Positions 53,941 through 64,000 of a stretch of 64,000 nucleotides of DNA are shown in pieces (within the stretch, counting starts at the first letter, position 1; each line of letters begins with the position of its first letter). The stretch comes from Petrolisthes cinctipes (lineage: Eukaryota > Arthropoda > Malacostraca > Decapoda > Porcellanidae). The stretch spans positions 2,430,501-2,494,500 of the forward strand of contig JAWQEG010000003.1 in NCBI GenBank assembly GCA_033782935.1, in the 5' to 3' direction. A program made the translations under genes and the position numbers. A model generated the notes under the pieces. That model was not told where the DNA came from and made no database searches. It was given only the letters and a program-made list of their open reading frames with translations.

Positions 53941-54400
53941 CGCTTGCTCCCTCGGGAGCGGCTCTTTGAGTGCATCCGCGGGGGAGAAGGAGCCTTTCCT
54001 TGCTGGGCCCTGGTACCTGGGAGGTGACCAGGGGTGCAGCCCGACGGTCTGACCCCCTCCTGCTGAGGTGGAAACCTCGGGGGGGGTTATCAGAGCCGAC
54101 TAAAGGAAGGAGAGGAGGCCTCTCGGGGTTCTAGGGACCCGAAACCCTGTGGACCTGAGGGCGAGACCTCCTCCTGGACTCGTGCTTGCACCCCCGAGAG
54201 CGGCTCGAGGAGCTCGCCCTTGGGGGAGACGAAGCAGCTTCCCTGCTGGTACTGGTCCTGGTACTGGTCAGGTAGCCAGGGGGGCCAGCGTGGTGGTCTG
54301 GCTTGCTTCCGGGAATGGTGGGAAACCACGGAAGGGAGGCACAGAACCATCCAGGGAAGGCGATGGGGATTCGGCGGGGTGCTAGGAGCTAGATCCCCTG
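53938..54400 (+). repeat. Diverged tandem duplication, about 240-bp unit, two copies
   Basis: Unit 1 (about 53938-54178) and unit 2 (about 54179-54400) share, in order, gcttgc-ccc, gagcggctc, gggggaga, ttccctgctgg or ttccttgctgg, a ctggtacctgg-like block, and a ggtggaaacc or ggtgggaaacc block. Divergence is substantial, with insertions. Open frames across it on both strands (66-108 codons) have no recognisable domain and differ between the two units, so I do not call a gene. Confidence 0.65.
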
Positions 54401-55760
54401 TGACCCCGAGAGGCACGTAGCAGGAACGTACTCCTGGGAGTGCAGAAGCATGTGTGGGGTGAACAGTGGTGATGCACGTCGAGGAACAACCTCACGGTGC
54501 AGCCAGAAGAAGCACACAAGGCACGAGTGGACTGCGGGAGAAAAAAGGGGGTTAACACGTGAACCCACGTGTACACACATGGAAAAACACAAAACACCCC
54601 GAGGGAGGAACACTAACTCCCAAGGCAAAACACTAACCCACACACACTCACCCCCACACTGCTGGGGAAAAACCCCGCAAACACGGTCCCCAAAAGCCGA
54701 GAGTAGACCCTAGGAAACCCAAGGAGGGAGAGGGTTTTAAAGGAGGAACTTGTTACTCTACCAGAAAGTAATAAGCTTCTCTTACCCCCAATAAGGGCAA
54801 GCACAAAGTAAGAGTTATGTAAGAAGAAAGATAGAAAGTCTTACTACCCTACCGCATAATGTTAAAAATTATAAAAACTGTACTGAATTGTGAGAAAAGA
54901 GAAGGTACTGAATGTTGAAAAAACAGTACTGCACGAAGAAGAATGCTACAACGCAGACTAAGAACAGTACAGTAGTAGCAAGAAGTCAAGCAGGTGTAGT
55001 GAGTAAAACGTTGCTTGGTAAGGCAGCTACAGAAGTGCAGGCAACATTATCTGAATAATATCCTAAGACACTAAAAGAGCTGACAAGGAAAAACACCAAA
55101 AAGGTGCAGAGGCCCCAAGACACAGGGGAGAAGGGACACGTGCAAATATATAACCTAACTCCCCACAGGGCTAAAAAACCCGAGGAGAAAAAACCCAAAC
55201 AAGTACTCACCGCACACGGGGGAAGACAGTCACAGCGTGAGCGCACACACCAATCAACACACACACGGGGAAAATCCCCACACAAGGGGCAAACACGCAC
55301 ACGTGTTCGCGCCATGTGCAGAGAAAAATACAACATACAGACCTTCCACACTACACACCAAAGGGTCGCAAGCCTAGGGGGTGAAGCAGGGTGCGTGGGG
55401 CGAACGATGCTGGTGGCCGACAGGGGACACCCACACACTACACCCCGAAGAGGCACACAAGGCACGAGTAGACTGCGGGAGAAAAAACTCACAAAAAAGG
55501 GGTTAACACGTGAAGCCATGCGTACAAAGACACACACAAAAACAATAGGACACGGGCAGAGGGGGATAGCAAGCCCCCTCGGACCCGGGAACGAACCCCA
55601 AACAAAAAACCCCCACACGCACCAACCCGGGAAAAAAAAAAACCCCGCGGGGGCTGGGAAACAACCTCCGGTCTGCAGGCCCCAAAGGAGAGGCACAGAC
55701 AGCCTGATGGGCAATTCCCAGGGTAACAGACACACTGGGAAGACACCAGAAAAAACCCCA
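54401..55760 (+). repeat. Spaced duplication (about 950 bp apart) of a gcacacaaggcacgag block
   Basis: The block around 54450-54600 recurs around 55390-55550. Shared strings are ggcgaac or ggtgaac, then gcacacaaggcacgag, gactgcgggagaaaaaa, ggggttaacacgtga and aaacacaaaa-type runs. Immediately upstream of the second copy, 55359-55421 also matches 51249-51311 (about 86% over 64 bp). Between the copies, 54720-55100 is AT-richer, with nothing recognised. The 277-codon minus-strand frame over 54986-55819 is rich in Cys, Phe, Val and Pro with no domain, and I regard it as spurious. Confidence 0.6.
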
Positions 55761-55764
55761 AAAA

Positions 55765-56500
55765 TACGCTGGGAAGGGGAAACGAGAACCTGGCACAATC
55801 CTCGCTCCCCGCACCCCACGTAACACTAAACCACACTCGGGGGAAACAACAATAAGGGGCTAAGTAGTCCTACACCCGCACCACGTGGGGAGGAAAGAGC
55901 CCCACGTGGGGAGGAAAAAACCTCGCTAACACCAAAAAACCCCGAGGAAAAATACACCAAATGACGTGTACTAGTGGCAGGAGGAAGGGAGGCAGGACAG
56001 AGAAGGGGAAAAAAAACCCGAAAAGTAGCCCCCAACAAGCTAGCCAAAAAACCCAGGAACACCACACTGGGAACAAGCAAAAACACACTTAAAAACACGT
56101 AAGGGAGAGGATGGGCACAATTCTCGCTCCCCCCAAACCGCGTGGACTAACACAATACTCGGGGAGGGCACAAGAGTGCTACAAGCCCCCGCACACACAC
56201 CACGTGGGGATGTAAAGACCCCACGTGGGGAGGTCAAACCTCGCTAAAAACCTAAAAAAAAACGAGGAAAACACACCAAATAAGTGTACTAGTGGCAGGA
56301 GGAAGGGTGAGAGGGGGATAAGGGGAGAAAACCCCGAAAAAAGGAGGCCCAAATGAGCCCCCTCCACTAGGGAAGAAAATGAACTAGCCCTAGGAAAGGA
56401 AATATTCCCACAATAACACCCTAAACTCCCAAAACACACACACATCTGCAAAGCAGGCAGGCCACTAGACACAAAAGAAACGATAGCAGGAACACGTGAC
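55765..56500 (+). repeat. Tandem duplication of about 330 bp with paired CACGTGGGG motifs
   Basis: Two units share, in order, ggcacaat-ctcgctcccc, actcgggg, a doublet of ccacgtgggga about 25 bp apart (near 55881 and 55902 in unit 1; near 56211 and 56231 in unit 2), acctcgct, cgaggaaaa, and gtgtactagtggcaggagg. CACGTG is an E-box/G-box-type palindrome, so four potential bHLH sites occur in two pairs. Whether they matter is unknown. No coding sequence is recognised. Confidence 0.75.
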
Positions 56501-56559
56501 ACAATACCGTAGCGTAGTAGCGAGGAGCGAAGATGTTGACAGCTACGTGTTCCGCGACA

Positions 56560-56783
56560 GAGTGACCGAGCGGTATTCAGCGGAGGAGGGGCTTAATACC
56601 TCACCACGCCACTACCAGGTGGCTCCACTATCAGTACAGTGCCAGATTTGAATTTTTATTTACTTCTGATGATCGTCACGGAATAGACCCTTCCAACCCA
56701 GATTATGCCTATACGGGGCCTGGGCTTGAGAAGGGGCGTATTCTATAGCAACCCAGCTGTGCTGGTTTCACTACACCAATAAT
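56560..56783 (-). repeat. Right end of the large element: 212-bp inverted-repeat arm plus terminal 12 bp
   Basis: 56560-56771 is the inverted counterpart of 49697-49908 (210 of 212 by eye). The last 39 bp (56745-56783) form the terminal inverted repeat with 50030-50068. The element ends ...caccaataat, and the satellite resumes at 56784 with cggtatttttgggtcc. Confidence 0.88.
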
Positions 56784-59700
56784 CGGTATTTTTGGGTCCT
56801 AGAAATAAACTGTACATCCCTACTCCTAGTTAGAATGTTTTCAAGATACATGCTCAAAATCGATATTTTAGGTGCACAAAAGTCGATATGTGCATGCATC
56901 TTCTGTACCCGTTTATATCTCAAATTCAGGCTCAAAACACCCGAAAATTCGATATTTTGGGGTCCCAGAAGTGATCTGTACATGCCTACTTAGTGCTAGA
57001 ATATTTTCAAAATATAGGCCCAAAACATGCTAAAAATCGATATTTTAGGTGCCCAAAGTCGATATCTCCAATTGAGGCCCAAAACACCCGAAAATTCGAT
57101 ATTTTGGGGTCCCAGAAGCGAACTGTACATGCCTACTTCGTGTTAGAGTATTTGCAAAATACAGGCCCAAAACATACTGAAAATCGATATTTTAGGTGCC
57201 CAAATGTCGATATGTGCATGAATCTTCTGTACACGTTTATATCTCAAATTCAGGCTCCAAACACCCGAAAATTCGATATTTTGGGGTCCCAGAAGCGATC
57301 TGTATATGCCTACTCAGATGCAGGCCCAAAACATGCTGAAAATCGATATTTTAGGTGCCAAAGTCAACATGTGTATGCATCTTCTGCACTCGTTTATATC
57401 CCAAATTCAACCTCAAAACACACGAAAATTCGATATTTTTGGGTCCCAGAAGCGATCTGTACATGTCTAGTCAGTACTAGAATGTTTTCAAAATATAGGC
57501 TCAAAACATGCTAAAAATCGATATTTTAAGTGTCCAAAGTCGATACCCGTTTATATAACAAATTCAGGCTCAAAACACCGGAAAATTCGTTATTTTTGGG
57601 TCTCAGAAGCGATCAGTACATGCCTACTCCTAGTTAGAGTATTTTCAAAATACAGGCCCAAAACATGCAGAAAATCGATATTTTAGGTGCCCAAAGTCAA
57701 TATGTGCATGCATCTTCTGTACCCGTTTATATCTCAAATTCATGCTCAAAACCCCCGAAAATTCGGTATTTTTGGGTCCTTGAAACGATCTGTACATCCC
57801 TACTCCTAGTTAGAATGTTTTCAAGATACAGACCCAAAACCTGCTCGAAATCGATATTTTAGGTGCCCAAAAGTCGATATGTGTATGCATCATCTGTACC
57901 CGTTTATATCCCAAATTCAACCTCAAAACACCCGAAAATTCGATATTTTTGGGTCCCAGAAGCGATCTGTACATGCCTACTTAGTGCTAGAATGTTTTCA
58001 AAATATAGGCCCAAAACATGCTAAAAATCGATAATTTAGGTGCCCAAAGTCGATATCTCAAATTCAGGCCCAAAACACCGAAAAATTCGATATTTTTGGG
58101 TCACAGAAGCGAACTGTACATGCCTACTCCGTGTTAGAGTATTTTCAAAATACAGGCCCAAAAGATACTGAAAATCGATCTTTTAGGTGACCAAAGTCAA
58201 TATGTGTATGCAACTTCTACACCCATTTATATCTCAAATTCAACCTCAAAACACCCGAAAATTCGATATTATTGGGTCCCAGAAGCGATCTGTACATGCC
58301 TACCCAGTGCTAGAATGTTTTCAAAATATAGGCTCAAAACATGCTAAAAATCGATATTTTAAGTGTCCAATGTCGATATGTGCATGCATCATCTGTACCC
58401 GTTTATATCTCAAATTCAGGCTCAAAACACCCGAAAATTCGATATTTTGGGGTCCCAGAAGTGATCTGTACATGCCTACATAGTCCAAGAATATTTTCAA
58501 AATATAGGCCCAAAACATGCTAAAATCCATATTTTAGGTGCCCAAAGTCGATATCTCAAATTCAGGCCCAAAACACCCGAAAATTCGATATTTTGGGGTC
58601 CCAGAAGCGATCTGTACATGCCTACTCAGTGCTAAATTTTTTTTAAAATATAAGCTCAAAACATGCTAAAAATCGATATTTTAAGTGTCCAAAGTCGATA
58701 TGTGCATAAATCATCTGTACCCGTTTATATCTCAAATTCAGGCTCAAAACACCCGAAAATTCGATATTTTGGGGTCCCAGAAGCGATCTGTACATGCCTA
58801 CTCAGTGCTAGAATTTTTTCAAAACATAGGCTCAAAACATGCTAAAAATCGATATTTTAAGTGTCCAAAGTCGATATGTGCATGCATCATCTGTACCCTT
58901 TTATATCTCAAATTCAGGCTCAAAACACCCGAAAATTCGATATTTTAGGGTCCGAGAAACAATCTGTACATGCCTACTCCTAGTTAGAGTATTTTCAAAA
59001 TACAGGCCCAAAACATGCTGAAAATCGATATTTTAGGTGCCCAAAGTCAATATGTGCATGCATCTTCTGTACCTGTTTATATCTCAAATTCAGGCTCAAA
59101 ACACCCGAAAATTAGATATTTTGGGGTCCCAGAAGTGATCTGTACATGCCTACTTAGTGCTAGAATATTTTCAAAATATAGGCCGAAAACATGCTAAAAA
59201 TCGATATTTTAGGTGCCCAAAGTCGATATCTCAAATCCAAGCCCAAAACACCCGAAAATTCGATATTTTGGGGTCCCAGAAGCGAACTGTACATGCCTAC
59301 TTCGTTTTAGAGTATTTTCAAAATACAGTCCCAAAACATACTGAAAATCGATATTTTAGGTGCCCAAAGTCAATATGTGCATGCATCTTCTGTACCTGTT
59401 TATATCTCAAATTCAGGCTCAAAACACCCGAAAATTCGTTATTTTTGGGTCTCAGAAGTGATCAGTACATGCCTACTCCTAGTTAGAGTATTTTCAAAAT
59501 ACAGGCCCAAAACATGCTGAAAATCGATATTTTAGGTGCCCAAAGTCAATATGTGCATGCATCTTCTGTACCTGTTTATATCTCAAATTCAGGCTCAAAA
59601 CACCCGAAAATTAGATATTTTGGGGTCCCAGAAGTGATCTGTACATGCCTACTTAGTGCTAGAATATTTTCAAAATATAGGCACAAAACATGCTAAAAAT

Positions 59701-62700
59701 CGATATTTTAGGTGCCCAAAGTCGATATCTCAAATCCAAGCCCAAAACACCCGAAAATTCGATATTTTGGGGTCCCAGAAGCGAACTGTACATGCCTACT
59801 TCGTTTTAGAGTATTTTCAAAATACAGTCCCAAAACATACTGAAAATCGATATTTTAGGTGCCCAAAGTCAATATGTGCATGCATCTTCTGTACCTGTTT
59901 ATATCTCAAATTCAGGCTCAAAACACCCGAAAATTCGTTATTTTTGGGTCTCAGAAGTGATCAGTACATGCCTACTCCTAGTAAGAGTATTTTCAAAATA
60001 CAGGCCCAAAACATGCAGAAAATCGATATTTTAGGTGCCCAAAGTTAATATGTGCATGCATCTTCTGTACCCGTTTATATCTCAAATTCGGGCTCAAAAC
60101 ACCCGAAAATTTGGTATTTTTGGGTCCTAGAAGCGATCTGTACATCCCTATTCCTAGTTAGAATGTTTTCAAGATACAGACCCAAAACATGCTCAAAATC
60201 GATATTTTAGGTGCCCAAAAGTCGATATGTGCATGCATCTTATGTACCCGTTTATATCTCAAATCCAGGCCCAAAACACCCGAAAATTCGATATTTTGGG
60301 GTCCCAGAAGCGAACAGTACATGCCTACTTCGTTTTAGAGTATTTTCAAAATACAGGCCCAAAACATACTGAAAATCGATATTTTAGGTGCCCAAATGTC
60401 GATATGTGCATGAATTTTCTGTACCCGTTTATATCTCAAATTCAGGCTCCAAACACCCGAAAATTCGATATTTTGGGGTCCCAGAAGCGATCTGTACATG
60501 CCTACTCAGATGCAGGCCCAAAACATGATGAAAATCGATATTTTAGGTGCCCAAAGACAACATGTGTATGCATCTTCTGCACTCGTTTATATCCCAAATT
60601 CAACCTCAAAACACCCTAAAATTCGATATTTTTGGGTCCCAGAAGCGATCTGTACATGTCTAGTCAGTACTAGAATGTTTTCAAAATATAGGCTCAAAAC
60701 ATGCTAAAAATCGATATTTTTAGTGTCCAAAGTCGATACCCGTTTATATATCAAATTCAGGCTCAAAACACCCGAAAATTCGTTATTTTTGGGTCTCAGA
60801 AGCGATCAGTACATGCCTACTCCTAGTTAGAGTATTTTCAAAATACAGGCCCAAAACATGCAGAAAATCGATATTTTAGGTGCCAAAAGTCAATATGTGC
60901 ATGCATCTTCTGTACCCGTTTATATCTCAAATTCAGGCTTAAAACACCCGAAAATTCGATATTTTGGGGTCGCAGAAGCGATCTGTATTTGCCTACTCCG
61001 TGATAGAGTATTTCAAAATACAGGCTCAAAACAAGCTGAAAATCGATATTTTAGGTGACCAAAGTCAATATGTGTATGCATCATCTGCACCGGTTTATAT
61101 CCCAAATTCAGGCTCAAAACACCCGAAAATTCGATTTTTTTGGGTCCCAGAAGCGATCTGTACATGTCTACTCAGTGCTAGAATGTTTTCAAAATATATA
61201 ATCAAAACATGCTAAAAATCGATATTTTAAGTGTCCAAAGTCGATATGTGCATGCATCATCTGTACCCGTTTATATCTCAAATTCAGGCTCAAAACAAAC
61301 GAAAATTCGATATTTTGGGGTCCCAGAAGTGATCTGTACATGCCTACTTAGTGCTAGAATATTATCAAAATATAGGCCCAAAACATGCTAAAAATTGATA
61401 TTTTAGGTGCCCAAAGTCGATATCTCAAATTCAGGCCCAAAACACCCGAAAATTCGATATTTTGGGGTCCCAGAAGCGATCTGTACATGCCTACTCCTAG
61501 TTAGAGTATTTTCAAAATACAGGCCCAAAACATGCTGAAAATCGATATTTTAGGTGCCCAAAGTCAATATGTGTATGCATCTTCGGCACCCGTTTATATC
61601 TCAAATTCATGCTCAAAACCCCCGAAAATTCGGTATTTTTGGGTCCTTGAATCGATCTGTACATCCCTACTCCTAGTTAGAATGTTTTCAAGATACAAAC
61701 CCAAAACATGCTAGAAATCGATATTTTAGGTGCCCAAAAGTCGATATGTGCATGCATCATCTGTACCCGTTTATATCCCAAATTCAACCTCAAAACACCC
61801 GAAAATTCGATATTTTTGGGTCCAAGAAGCGATCTGTATATGCCTACTCCGTGTTAGAGTATTTTCAATTTACAGGCCCATAACATACTGAAAATCGATT
61901 TTTTAGGTGCCCAAAAGTCGATATGTGCATACATCTTCTGTACCCGTTTATATCTCAAATTAAACCTCAAAACACCCGAAAATTCGATATTATTGGGTCC
62001 CAGAAGCGATCTGTACATGCCTACCCAGTGCTAGAATTTTTTCAAAAAATAGGCTCAAAACATGCTAAAAATCGATATTTTAAGTGTCCAATGTCGATAA
62101 GTGCATGCATCATCTGTACCCGTTTATATCTCAAATTCAGTCTCAAAACACCCGAAAATTCGATATTTTGGGGTCCCAGAAGTGATCTGTACATGCCTAC
62201 TTAGTGCAAGAATATTTTCAAAATATAGGCCGAAAACATGCTAAAAATCGATATTTTAGGTGCCCAAAGTCGATATCTCAAATTCAGGCCCAAAACACCC
62301 GAAAATTCGATATTTTTGGGTCACAGAAGCGAACTGTACATGCCTACTCCGTGTTAGAGTATTTTCAAAATACAGGCCCAAAAGATACTGAAAATCGATC
62401 TTTTAGGTGACCAAAGTCAATATGTGTATGCAACTTCTGCACCCGTTTATATCTCAAATTCAACCTCAAAACACCCGAAAATTCGATATTATTGGGTCCC
62501 AGAAGCGATCTGTAGATGCCTACCCAGTGCTAGAATTTTTTCAAAATATAGGCTCAAAACATGCTAAAAATCTATATTTTAAGTGTCCAATGTCGATATG
62601 TGCATGCAGCATCTGTACCCGTTTATATCTCAAATTCAGGCTCAAAACACCCAAAAATTCGATATTTTGGGGTCCCAGAAGTGATCTGTAAATGCCTACT

Positions 62701-64000
62701 TAGTGCAAGAATATTTTCAAAATATAGGCCCAAAACATGCTAGAAATCGATATTTTAGGTGCCCAAAGTCGATATCTCAAATTCAGGCCCAAAACACCCG
62801 AAAATTCGATATTTTTGAGTCCCAGAAGCGAACTGTACATGCCTACTCCGTGTTAGAGTATTTTCAAAATACAGGCCCAAAAGATACTGAAAATCGATCT
62901 TTTAGGTGACCAAAGTCAATATGTGTATGCATCTTCTGCACCCGTTTATATCTCAAATTCAACCTCAAAACACCCGAAAAATCGATATTTTGGGGTCCCA
63001 TAAGCGATCTGTACATGCCTACTCAGTGCTAGAATGTTTTCAAAATATAGGCTCAAAACATGCTAAAAATCGATATTTTAAGTGTCCAAAGTCGATATGT
63101 GCATGCATCATTTGTACCCGTTTATATCTCAAATTTAGGCTCAAAACACCCAAAAATTCGATATTTTGGGGTCCCAAAAGTGAACTGTACATGCCTACTT
63201 AGTGCTAGAATATTATCAAAATATAGGCCCAAAACATGCTAAAATCCATATTTTAGGTGCCCAAAGTCGATATCTCGAATTAAGGCTCAAAACACCCGAA
63301 AATTCGATATTTTGGGGTCCCAGAAGCGATCTGTACATGCCTACTCAGATGCAGGACCAAAACATGATGAAAATCGATATTATAGGTGCCCAAAGTCAAC
63401 ATGTGTATGCATCTTCTGCACTCGTTTATATCCCAAATTCAACCTCAAAACACCCGAAAATTCGTTATTTTTGGGTCTCAGAAGCGATCAGTACATGCCT
63501 ACTCCTAGTTAGAGTATTTTCAAAATACAGGCCCAAAACATGCAGAAAACCGATATTTTAGGTGCCAAAAGTCAATATGTGCATGCATCTTCTGTACCCG
63601 TTTATATCTCAAATTCGGGCTCAAAACACCCGAAAATTTGGTATTTTTGGGTCCTAGAAGCGATCTGTATATCCCTATTCCTAGTTAGAATGTTTTCAAG
63701 ATACAGACCCAAAACATGCTCAAAATCGATATTTTAGGTGCCCAAAAGTCGATATGTGCATGCATCTTCTGTACCCGTTTATATCTCAAATTCAGGCTCA
63801 AAACAACCGAAAATTCGATATTTTGGGGTCCCAGAATCGATCTGTACATGCCTACTCAGTGCTAGAATATTTTCAAAATATAGGCCGAAAACATGCTAAA
63901 AATCGATATTTTAGGTGCCCAAAGTCGATATCTCAAATTCAGGCCCAAAACACCCAAAAATTCGATATTTTGGGGTCCCAGAAGCGATCTGTACATGCCT
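56784..64000 (+). repeat. Satellite array, block 3
   Basis: The same satellite in the same orientation resumes exactly where it was interrupted. The first monomer belongs to the cctactcctagttag subtype, as expected from the left flank, and has a small deletion (gatacatgctc near 56847, about 11 bp short). Full 176-bp, 147-bp and 158-bp monomers and the 19-bp-deletion type (near 57541 and 60733) are all present. The block runs to the window end in mid-monomer. Confidence 0.97.
59015..60012 (+). repeat. Three-monomer (499-bp) tandem duplication
   Basis: 59015-59513 and 59514-60012 are near-identical, with 499-bp spacing (for example 59157 and 59656). The length fits two 176-bp monomers plus one 147-bp monomer. 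Shared private variants include aaatccaagccc, cttcgttttagag and aattagatattttgggg. The duplication is recent compared with the surrounding monomers. Confidence 0.85.

Larger units (their letters stand above)
50030..56783 (-). mobile_element. 6.75-kb GC-rich element with inverted ends, possibly a decayed DIRS-like (tyrosine-recombinase) element
   Basis: The ends are inverted repeats of 39 bp (50030-50068 and 56745-56783, two mismatches) starting attattggt. Taking out this element and the neighbouring MITE joins gaaaatt to cggtattttt, exactly the sequence found in intact monomers. The insertion therefore made no visible target duplication. Its base composition is far more GC-rich than the satellite. 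The only recognisable protein remnant is a tyrosine-recombinase fragment on the minus strand. Inverted ends, absence of target duplication and a tyrosine recombinase are known DIRS features. I found no reverse transcriptase, RNase H or methyltransferase motifs, so it is non-autonomous, heavily decayed or of another type. Confidence 0.6.

Noticed and set aside
54986..55819. 277-codon minus-strand frame as a gene
   Set aside because: Low-complexity, Cys/Phe/Val/Pro-rich translation of GC-skewed DNA, overlapped by a 239-codon frame on the other strand and crossing a duplicated block whose other copy is not open in the same way.

Overview
This window looks like eukaryotic, very probably invertebrate animal, heterochromatin. 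About 56 kb of the 64 kb is one AT-rich satellite, arranged head to tail and all in the same orientation. The commonest monomer is 176 bp, with recurrent deletion variants of about 147, 158 and 157 bp. I estimate 330-350 monomers. The many open frames inside the array are read-throughs of the repeat in three phases and are not genes. I see no rRNA, true tRNA, CRISPR array or intact protein-coding gene.

Layout: (1) satellite 1-5884; (2) a 430-bp MITE at 5885-6314 with 27-bp inverted ends and a TA target duplication, Tc1/mariner-like; (3) satellite 6315-49650, with several generations of higher-order repeats: an eight-monomer 1361-bp repeat near 9.6-12 kb, a 3.2-3.6 kb tandem duplication at 14.0-20.9 kb, a seven-monomer 1174-bp repeat at 20.6-24.0 kb, a related 1172-bp repeat at 28-31 kb and again at 34.7-39 kb, and a 1.66-kb block duplicated at an offset of 2342-2343 bp at 41.4-45.4 kb; (4) a GC-rich insertion at 49651-56783; (5) satellite 56784-64000, including a 499-bp three-monomer duplication.

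The GC-rich insertion is composite. Its left edge is a 378-bp MITE (49651-50028) with 62-bp inverted ends and TA flanks. This MITE appears to have landed at the boundary between the satellite and a larger element (50030-56783). The larger element has 39-bp inverted ends, and removing it restores the satellite sequence exactly, with no target duplication. The MITE carries a 212-bp segment that is an almost perfect inverted copy of the larger element's right end. Inside the larger element, on the minus strand, is a damaged tyrosine-recombinase fragment (50709-51242). Inverted ends, no target duplication and a tyrosine recombinase together suggest a decayed DIRS-like element, but I could not find a reverse transcriptase. 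The rest is non-coding, mostly locally duplicated DNA: three copies of a two-hairpin module, a 22-24 bp minisatellite, a roughly 118-bp tandem repeat, and 240-, 330- and about 950-bp duplications.

The features most worth a second look are the ancestral 88-bp half-unit inside the satellite monomer, the mixed 176/147-bp seven-monomer higher-order repeat, and the twin-hairpin modules next to the recombinase remnant. Species assignment is not possible from the sequence alone.
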